Origin: Mycobacterium kansasii ATCC 12478
Lineage (GTDB): Bacteria > Actinomycetota > Actinomycetes > Mycobacteriales > Mycobacteriaceae
NCBI RefSeq assembly: GCF_000157895.3
Contig: NC_022663.1
Coordinates: 6,076,001-6,140,000 of the forward strand
DNA: 64,000 bases
Direction of reading: 5' to 3'
Under the pieces are notes generated by a model. That model did not search any database. It was not told where the DNA came from and saw only the letters and a list, made by a program, of their open reading frames with translations. Position numbers and translations under genes: made by a program. Positions 58,147-64,000 of this stretch are shown here, in pieces. Each line of letters begins with the position of its first letter. Position 1 is the stretch's first letter.

Positions 58147-59184
58147 ATGAGACATTTGGTTTTCGAAGAGACCGGGCGATACGGATGGCGCGAGTCGCCG
58201 GACCCGGTGCTCACCACCCCGGACCAAGCGCTGGTGAGGCCCCTGGTCGTGGCCTGTTGTGACCTCGATATCGCGGTTGTCCACGGTCGGGCGCCGCTAC
58301 CGCCCGGGTATGCGGTCGGTCACGAGGGGGTGGCCGAAGTCGTGGCGGTCGGTGACGGCGTCAGCGCCATCCGCGTGGGCGACCGGGTGGTGGTGCCCTT
58401 CCAGATCAGCTGCGGCACGTGCCGTGAGTGTCGTCGCGGCATGACGGGCTCGTGCAACTCGGTGCCGCTGATGGCGATGTACGGCTTGGGTCCGCTCGCC
58501 GGTCTGGATGGCGGTGGATTCATGGCCGACCTGGTGTCGGTGCCTTACGCCGACGCGATGCTGGTTGCGGTTCCTGCCAGCATCAATCCCAGCGATCTGA
58601 TCGCCATTGCGTCGCTGTCGGACAACATTCCCGACGCCTGGCGCACCGTGGGGCCCTTCAAGGACGACTTGTCCGGGCTCGAGCCCGCCGACCGCCGGGT
58701 CTTGGTGGTCGGGCGGTTGTCGATCGGGCTGTACGCCGCGGCCTTCGCGGCGGCGCTGGGAGCTCACGTCGACTACGTCGACACTGACGTGCAGCGCCTC
58801 GCGGTCGCCGAAAAGCTCGGGGCAACCGTGCATGACCGGCCGAAGCCGGCCAAGGAGTGGGACCCGTATCCCGTCACGGTGCATACGTCGGCCGACCCGT
58901 CGGTGCTGGCCGCCACGCTGCGGGCCACCTGGCCGGACGGCGTATGCACCGACACCGGGATCTACTACCAACCCACGGTCGAGATGCCGTTGCTGTCGAT
59001 GTACACCCGCGGCGTGAGGTTTGTGACCGGACGCGTCAACGCACGTGCCGTCATCCCGGAAATCCTGGACGTGATTGCCGGCGGCTGCGACCTGTCGCCC
59101 GCCGTCGATCGCGTCGTGGCCTGGGACGACGCTCCGTCGGCCTGGCCGGCGATGACCGGAAAGACCGTGTTCGCCCGGGCCTGA
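58147..59184 (+). CDS. Zinc-dependent alcohol dehydrogenase family protein
   Basis: A 345-residue MDR-superfamily protein. The catalytic-domain signature GHEGVAEVVAVGDGV and the structural-zinc cysteine cluster CGTCRECRRGMTGSC (about 87-101) are present; the Rossmann part starts at RVLVVGRLSIGLYAAAFAAALGA, a variant of the glycine motif (GxGxxG is not exact), so coenzyme preference is unsure. It starts 4 bp after the palindrome and is probably leaderless and TetR-controlled. Substrate unknown. Confidence 0.88.
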   Translation: MRHLVFEETGRYGWRESPDPVLTTPDQALVRPLVVACCDLDIAVVHGRAPLPPGYAVGHEGVAEVVAVGDGVSAIRVGDRVVVPFQISCGTCRECRRGMTGSCNSVPLMAMYGLGPLAGLDGGGFMADLVSVPYADAMLVAVPASINPSDLIAIASLSDNIPDAWRTVGPFKDDLSGLEPADRRVLVVGRLSIGLYAAAFAAALGAHVDYVDTDVQRLAVAEKLGATVHDRPKPAKEWDPYPVTVHTSADPSVLAATLRATWPDGVCTDTGIYYQPTVEMPLLSMYTRGVRFVTGRVNARAVIPEILDVIAGGCDLSPAVDRVVAWDDAPSAWPAMTGKTVFARA

Positions 59185-59275
59185 TCGCGGCTTGCCCCGA
59201 CCCTGTTCCGAGGGCGTCGGCCGTGACGCCGGATGCAGCCCGCATCCGTAACCCCGGAAGCACACTCAGCTGAGC

Positions 59276-59686
59276 TCAGGCGATGTCGGCGACGAATATC
59301 CCCATCCGACCCGCCTGCATGCGTGCCATGAACGGCAACCCCGTGCCGTCAGACCCGGCTGGCAGGATCCGCGGGTTGGTGATGTGCACCTGACGGCGGG
59401 TGAACAGCACATCGGCCTCGCCGGCAGCCAGCACGTTCTTGACCCAGTCGGTCTTACCGTGGCCCAGCGCGATCGCCAGTACGTTTCCCTTACGGTAGGC
59501 GGTCACGATGGTCCGGTACGACTTGCCGGATTTGCGGCCGCGGTGGGTGATGGTAGCCGCGCCGGGCAGGTAACGGGCGACCGGTTTGAGCGCGGGATTG
59601 ATGTATTTGATCTGGAAGTTCTCAAACCAGGGCGGGAACACCATGGGGACGCCCGGCGCGTTGTTCGGGTGGTCCTTTGCCGACAT
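59276..59686 (-). CDS. Deazaflavin-dependent nitroreductase-family protein
   Basis: A 136-residue Ddn-like protein matching Rv1598c in length. ATITHRGRKSGKSYRTIVTAYRKGN (about 43-67) is the F420-binding-type segment and GKTDWVKNVLAAGEADV the second hallmark. The ATG at 59686 follows AAAGGTAG at a suitable distance. Divergent from hisD with a 95-bp gap that must contain both promoters. Substrate unknown. Confidence 0.87.
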   Translation of the reverse strand: MSAKDHPNNAPGVPMVFPPWFENFQIKYINPALKPVARYLPGAATITHRGRKSGKSYRTIVTAYRKGNVLAIALGHGKTDWVKNVLAAGEADVLFTRRQVHITNPRILPAGSDGTGLPFMARMQAGRMGIFVADIA

Positions 59687-59781
59687 GTTGGCTACCTTTC
59701 GCGAATGCGGACGGTGGAGCCGCTCTACCGGCACTGTACCGGCCGGATATCGACTTGAGTTGCTCTGGGACAATGGTCCAC

Positions 59782-61116
59782 GTGACTACACCGCCCGCGC
59801 AGCTGGCCCGTATCGATCTGCGGGGAGCGGAGTTGACGGCGGCGCGGCTGCGGGCGGCGTTGCCGCGCGGCGGCGCCGACATAGAGGCCGTGCTGCCCAA
59901 GGTCCGGCCGATTGTGCAAGCAGTGGCCGAGCGCGGTGCCGAGGCCGCTTTGGACTTCGGCGAGTCGTTCGACGGCGTGCGCCCCGCGGCCGTGCGGGTA
60001 CCGGATAGCGCGTTGGACTCCGCGCTGACTGAACTTGCATCCGAGGTACGGGAAGCGCTGCAGGTGATGATCGAACGGACCCGCGCGGTGCATGCCGACC
60101 AGCGGCGCAGCGACGTCACCACGACGCTGGGCCCCGGTGCGACGGTCACCGAGCGGTGGGTTCCGGTTCAGCGGGTCGGCCTGTATGTCCCCGGGGGCAA
60201 CGCTGTTTACCCGTCGAGCGTGGTGATGAACGTGGTGCCCGCGCAGGTCGCCGGGGTCGACTCGCTGGTAGTGGCCAGCCCACCGCAGACCAGCTTCGGC
60301 GGACTGCCGCATCCGACCATCCTCGCGGCGGCCCGGCTGTTGGGCGTCGACGAGGTCTGGGCCGTGGGCGGAGCTCAGGCGGTGGCGTTGTTGGCCTACG
60401 GCGGCACCGACACCGACGGCGCTGAGTTGGTACCGGTCGACATGATCACCGGACCCGGCAATATCTACGTGACGGCCGCAAAGCGGCTGTGCCGCTCCCA
60501 CGTAGGCATCGACGCCGAGGCGGGGCCGACCGAGATCGCCATCCTCGCCGACCACACGGCCGATCCTGCGCATGTCGCCGCCGACCTGATCAGCCAGGCC
60601 GAACACGACGAGATGGCCGCCAGCGTGCTCGTCACCCCGAGTCCGGATCTGGCCGACGCCACCGAGGCCGAAGTAGCCGCCCAACTGCAGACCACCCTGC
60701 ACCGCGGCCGCGTAACGGCCGCGCTAAGTGGCTCGCAATCAGCGATCATCCTGGTCGACGATGTGGAGGCCGGCATCAAGGTCGTCAACGCGTACGCCGC
60801 CGAGCATCTGGAGATCCAGACCGCCGATGCGCCGCAGGTTGCCGGTCGGATACGTTCGGCCGGGGCCATTTTCGTCGGACCCTGGGCCCCGGTCAGCCTG
60901 GGCGACTACTGCGCCGGGTCCAACCACGTGTTGCCGACGGCCGGCTGCGCCCGGCATTCCAGCGGCCTGTCGGTGCAGACCTTCCTGCGCGGCATCCATG
61001 TGGTCGACTACACCGAAGCGGCGCTCAAAGACGTCTCCGGGCACGTGATCACCCTGGCCAAGGCCGAAGACCTGCCAGCCCACGGTGAGGCGGTACGGCG
61101 GAGGTTCGAGCGGTGA
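59782..61116 (+). CDS. hisD: Histidinol dehydrogenase
   Basis: A 444-residue zinc enzyme that oxidises histidinol to histidine in the last two steps. It has the GLYVPGGNAVYPSSVVMNVVPA segment, the signature IDAEAGPTEIAILAD, the catalytic-site ISQAEHDEMAAS, and SLGDYCAGSNHVLPT. The GTG at 59782 is preferred for the expected length; an ATG three codons earlier (59773) is possible. First gene of the operon; its stop overlaps hisC. Confidence 0.96.
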   Translation: MTTPPAQLARIDLRGAELTAARLRAALPRGGADIEAVLPKVRPIVQAVAERGAEAALDFGESFDGVRPAAVRVPDSALDSALTELASEVREALQVMIERTRAVHADQRRSDVTTTLGPGATVTERWVPVQRVGLYVPGGNAVYPSSVVMNVVPAQVAGVDSLVVASPPQTSFGGLPHPTILAAARLLGVDEVWAVGGAQAVALLAYGGTDTDGAELVPVDMITGPGNIYVTAAKRLCRSHVGIDAEAGPTEIAILADHTADPAHVAADLISQAEHDEMAASVLVTPSPDLADATEAEVAAQLQTTLHRGRVTAALSGSQSAIILVDDVEAGIKVVNAYAAEHLEIQTADAPQVAGRIRSAGAIFVGPWAPVSLGDYCAGSNHVLPTAGCARHSSGLSVQTFLRGIHVVDYTEAALKDVSGHVITLAKAEDLPAHGEAVRRRFER

Positions 61117-62255
61117 CGGGCGCAGCCCAAGGGCCCACCCTTGACCAGCTGCCGCTGCGCGACGACCTGCGCAGTAAATCACCTTACGGTGCACCACAAT
61201 TGGCGGTTCCGGTGCGGCTGAACACCAACGAGAACCCGCATCCGCCCACCGAGGCGCTGGTCGACGACGTGGTCCGGTCGGTGCGGGCGGCCGCCGTCGA
61301 CTTGCACCGCTACCCTGACCGGGACGCGGTGGCATTGCGTCATGACCTGGCCGGCTACCTCACTGCGCAAACCGGCGTCCAGCTCGGCGTCGAAAACCTC
61401 TGGGCCGCCAACGGATCCAACGAGATCCTGCAGCAGTTGCTGCAGGCGTTCGGTGGGCCGGGGCGCAGCGCGATCGGTTTCGTCCCGTCCTATTCGATGC
61501 ACCCGATCATCGCCGGCGGCACCCACACCGAGTGGATGGAGGCGGTGCGGGCCGACGACTTCAGCCTGGACATCGACGCCGCCGTGGCCGCCGTCGCCCG
61601 GCTAAGGCCGGATGTGGTTTTCATTGTCAGCCCCAATAACCCCACCGGACAAAGTGTTTCGCTGAGCGACCTGCGCAGGCTGCTCGACGTGGTGCCCGGG
61701 ATCCTGATCGTCGACGAGGCCTACGGTGAATTTTCGTCGCAGCCCAGCGCGGTGCGGTTGGTGGCCGAGTATCCGAGCAAGCTGGTCGTCAGCCGCACCA
61801 TGAGCAAGGCGTTCGCCTTCGCCGGCGGCCGGCTCGGGTACTTGGTCGCCACGCCGGCGTTGGTAGACGCGATGCTGCTGGTGCGGCTGCCCTATCACCT
61901 GTCCACGGTCACTCAGGCGGCGGCGCGCGCCGCGTTGCGGCACGCCGACGACACCCTGGCCAGTGTCGCCGCGCTGATCGCCGAACGCGAGCGGGTGTCA
62001 ACCGCCCTGTCCGGCATGGGTTTCCGGGTCGTCCCGAGTGATGCCAACTTCGTGCTGTTCGGAAAATTCGCCGACGCGCCGGCCGCCTGGCGGCATTACC
62101 TGGATGCCGGGGTGCTGATCCGCGATGTCGGTATTCCCGGTTACCTGCGCGCCACCACCGGCCTGGTCGACGAGAACGACGCGTTCCTACGGGCGAGCGC
62201 GCGAATCGCTGCCACCGAACTGGTCCCCGCCACCAGCCCCGTAGGAGCGCCATGA
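61113..62255 (+). CDS. hisC: Histidinol-phosphate aminotransferase
   Basis: A 380-residue fold-type I PLP aminotransferase. LNTNENPHPP at the N-terminus, SPNNPTGQ, VDEAYGEFS and the PLP lysine in SRTMSKAFAFAGGRLGY are all present. GTG start overlaps the hisD stop by 4 nt and its end overlaps hisB by 4 nt. It corresponds to hisC1 of H37Rv. Confidence 0.96.
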   Translation: MTGAAQGPTLDQLPLRDDLRSKSPYGAPQLAVPVRLNTNENPHPPTEALVDDVVRSVRAAAVDLHRYPDRDAVALRHDLAGYLTAQTGVQLGVENLWAANGSNEILQQLLQAFGGPGRSAIGFVPSYSMHPIIAGGTHTEWMEAVRADDFSLDIDAAVAAVARLRPDVVFIVSPNNPTGQSVSLSDLRRLLDVVPGILIVDEAYGEFSSQPSAVRLVAEYPSKLVVSRTMSKAFAFAGGRLGYLVATPALVDAMLLVRLPYHLSTVTQAAARAALRHADDTLASVAALIAERERVSTALSGMGFRVVPSDANFVLFGKFADAPAAWRHYLDAGVLIRDVGIPGYLRATTGLVDENDAFLRASARIAATELVPATSPVGAP

Positions 62256-62884
62256 CCGCCCCCCCACCAGGCAACGCAACCCGCCGTGCCCGCATCGAAC
62301 GGCGCACGCGCGAATCCGACATCGTCGTCGAACTGGATCTCGACGGCACCGGGCAGGTCGACGTCGACACCGGGGTGCCGTTCTACGACCACATGCTGAC
62401 GGCGCTGGGCAGTCACGCCAGCTTCGACCTGACGGTGCGTACCACCGGCGACGTCCACATCGAAGCGCATCATAGTGTCGAGGACACCGCGATCGCGCTG
62501 GGCCAGGCACTCGGGCAGGCCCTCGGCGACAAGAAGGGTATCCGCCGCTTCGGAGATGCCTTCATCCCGATGGACGAGGCGCTGGCCCATGCCGCGGTGG
62601 ATGTGTCCGGCCGGCCTTACTGCGTGCACACCGGGGAGCCGGATCATTTGCAGCACACCACGATCGCCGGCAGCTCGGTGCCGTACCACACCGTCATCAA
62701 CCGGCACGTGTTCGAGTCGCTGGCGATGAACGCGCGCATCGCCCTGCATGTGCGCGTCCTGTACGGACGCGATCCGCACCACATCACGGAAGCCCAGTAC
62801 AAGGCCGTCGCCCGCGCGCTGCGGCAGGCCGTCGCACCCGACCCCCGTACTTCCGGTGTGCCGTCCACCAAAGGTGTTCTGTGA
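62252..62884 (+). CDS. hisB: Imidazoleglycerol-phosphate dehydratase
   Basis: A 210-residue monofunctional dehydratase (no phosphatase domain), as in other actinobacteria. Metal-binding motifs FYDHMLTALGSH, HIEAHHSVEDTAIALGQA, GEPDHLQHT and the HHITEAQYKAVARAL signature are present. ATG start overlaps hisC and the end overlaps hisH by 4 nt. Confidence 0.97.
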   Translation: MTAPPPGNATRRARIERRTRESDIVVELDLDGTGQVDVDTGVPFYDHMLTALGSHASFDLTVRTTGDVHIEAHHSVEDTAIALGQALGQALGDKKGIRRFGDAFIPMDEALAHAAVDVSGRPYCVHTGEPDHLQHTTIAGSSVPYHTVINRHVFESLAMNARIALHVRVLYGRDPHHITEAQYKAVARALRQAVAPDPRTSGVPSTKGVL

Positions 62885-63501
62885 CAACGAAATCAGTTGT
62901 TGTCCTGGACTACGGCTCCGGCAACCTGCGGTCGGCCCAACGCGCGCTGCAGCGGGTCGGCGCGGCGGTGGAAGTGACCGCGGACGCCAAGGCGGCCGCG
63001 GCTGCCGACGGGCTGCTGGTGCCCGGCGTCGGGGCTTTCGAAGCGTGCATGACGGGCCTGCGCAAGATCGGGGGAGAGCGGATCATCGCCGAGCGGGTGG
63101 CGGCCGGGCACCCGGTGCTCGGCGTCTGTGTCGGCATGCAGATCATGTTCGCGCGCGGGGTCGAGTTCGGTGTGGAGACGCGAGGCTGCGGGCAGTGGCC
63201 CGGCGCGGTCACCCGGCTGGACGCCCCGGTGATTCCGCACATGGGGTGGAATGTGGTGAACGCCGCTGCGGGCAGCACGTTGTTCCAGGGTCTGGACGCC
63301 GACGCCCGGTTTTATTTCGTGCATTCCTATGCCGCGCAGCGCTGGGAAGGGCACCCGGGGGCGCTGCTGACCTGGGCTACCCACCAGGTACCGTTCCTGG
63401 CCGCCGTGGAGGATGGACCGTTGGCCGCCACCCAGTTTCACCCGGAAAAGAGCGGGGACGCGGGTGCGGCCGTATTGAGCAACTGGGTTGGGGAACTTTG
63501 A
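62881..63501 (+). CDS. hisH: Imidazole glycerol phosphate synthase, glutamine amidotransferase subunit
   Basis: A 206-residue class I glutaminase that feeds ammonia to HisF. The triad is visible: Cys in LGVCVGMQIM, and His and Glu in TQFHPEKSG. LDYGSGNLRS opens the protein. GTG start overlapping hisB by 4 nt. HisF itself lies beyond the window if order follows H37Rv. Confidence 0.97.
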   Translation: MTTKSVVVLDYGSGNLRSAQRALQRVGAAVEVTADAKAAAAADGLLVPGVGAFEACMTGLRKIGGERIIAERVAAGHPVLGVCVGMQIMFARGVEFGVETRGCGQWPGAVTRLDAPVIPHMGWNVVNAAAGSTLFQGLDADARFYFVHSYAAQRWEGHPGALLTWATHQVPFLAAVEDGPLAATQFHPEKSGDAGAAVLSNWVGEL

Positions 63502-63503
63502 AG

Positions 63504-64000
63504 ATGCCACTGATTCTGTTGCCCGCGGTCGACGTGGTCGACGGTCGTGCCGTGCGCCTGGTACAGGGCAAGGCCGGTAGTGAAACCGAGTACGGATCGG
63601 CCGTCGATGCCGCGTTGGGTTGGCAGCGCGACGGCGCCGAGTGGATTCACCTGGTCGACCTCGACGCCGCATTCGGGCGCGGCTCCAACCGCGCACTGCT
63701 CGCCGATGTGGTCGGCAGGCTCGACGTGCAGGTCGAGTTGTCCGGGGGTATCCGCGACGACGCTTCGTTGGCCGCTGCGCTGGCCACCGGGTGCGCCCGG
63801 GTAAACCTGGGCACGGCTGCGCTGGAAAACCCGCAATGGTGCGCCCGGGCGATCGCCGAGCACGGCGACAAGGTCGCCGTCGGCTTGGACGTCCACATCG
63901 TCGACGGGCGGCACCGGTTGCGTGGACGCGGCTGGGAGACCGACGGCGGGGACCTGTGGGAAGTACTGGAACGCCTTGATAGCCAAGGGTGTTCGCGGTT
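63504..64000 (+). CDS. hisA: Phosphoribosyl isomerase HisA/PriA (partial, runs off the window)
   Basis: The first 165 residues of a (beta/alpha)8-barrel isomerase. The catalytic Asp lies in LLPAVDVVDG, and VHLVD-type and ELSGGIRDDASL phosphate-binding segments follow. In actinobacteria this enzyme (PriA) usually serves both histidine and tryptophan synthesis, and no trpF is seen here. The ATG lies 2 bp after the hisH stop with GGGGAA at 9 nt; a TTG 6 nt earlier is possible. Confidence 0.95.
   Translation, partial: MPLILLPAVDVVDGRAVRLVQGKAGSETEYGSAVDAALGWQRDGAEWIHLVDLDAAFGRGSNRALLADVVGRLDVQVELSGGIRDDASLAAALATGCARVNLGTAALENPQWCARAIAEHGDKVAVGLDVHIVDGRHRLRGRGWETDGGDLWEVLERLDSQGCSR

Overview
The window is chromosomal DNA from a high-GC actinobacterium, almost certainly a slow-growing Mycobacterium outside the M. 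tuberculosis complex. From memory of the H37Rv map (no search was run), gene order from ileS to hisA follows Rv1536-Rv1603: ileS, dinX, ansA, lspA, a pseudouridine synthase, glbN, two short-chain dehydrogenases, an SRPBCC protein, dnaE1, fadD11, plsB1, an F420-type reductase, ilvA, treZ/treY/treX, an acyltransferase, ripD, bioA-bioF-bioD, bioB-bsaP, a lipase, nrtR, nadA-nadB-nadC and hisD-hisC-hisB-hisH-hisA. Differences from H37Rv are a sulfatase plus methyltransferase between ileS and dinX, a DGPF protein plus ECF sigma factor where lprI would be, a large glycosyltransferase/methyltransferase fusion where PPE21 would be, an unbroken fadD11, no frdABCD, and no phiRv1 prophage between the bioD operon and bioB.

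Layout. 1-3612: right edge of a probable cell-envelope glycolipid locus on the minus strand (glycosyltransferase, two condensation-fold acyltransferases). 4110-7500: ileS behind an isoleucine T-box leader. 7539-16646: sulfatase, methyltransferase, dinX, ansA, lspA, pseudouridine synthase, DGPF/sigma pair, glbN. 16874-23607: two SDR genes, a repeat-rich gap with a 56-bp tandem repeat, an SRPBCC protein and dnaE1. 23612-35236: fusion enzyme, lipid genes fadD11-plsB1, ilvA, PAP2 phosphatase, and a divergent flavin-binding protein/MocR regulator pair. 35248-45437: trehalose operon, acyltransferase/SGNH membrane protein, ripD and a small membrane protein. 45522-51617: biotin synthesis with the BioB accessory protein. 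51624-57528: lipase, then the NAD regulon (divergent nrtR and nadABC around a perfect dyad). 57531-59686: TetR/alcohol dehydrogenase pair around a 28-bp perfect palindrome and a deazaflavin-type reductase. 59782-64000: his operon, cut within hisA.

The genes form mostly housekeeping modules: translation supply (ileS), replication and damage tolerance (dnaE1, dinX), cofactors (biotin, NAD), amino acids (His, Ile), trehalose from glycogen, and envelope lipids. Many gene pairs overlap at their stop/start codons, which supports co-transcription. I saw no tRNA or rRNA gene, CRISPR array or intact insertion sequence. The most notable non-coding elements are the T-box, the 56-bp repeat array, two long perfect hairpins at gene ends, and several regulator-linked palindromes.
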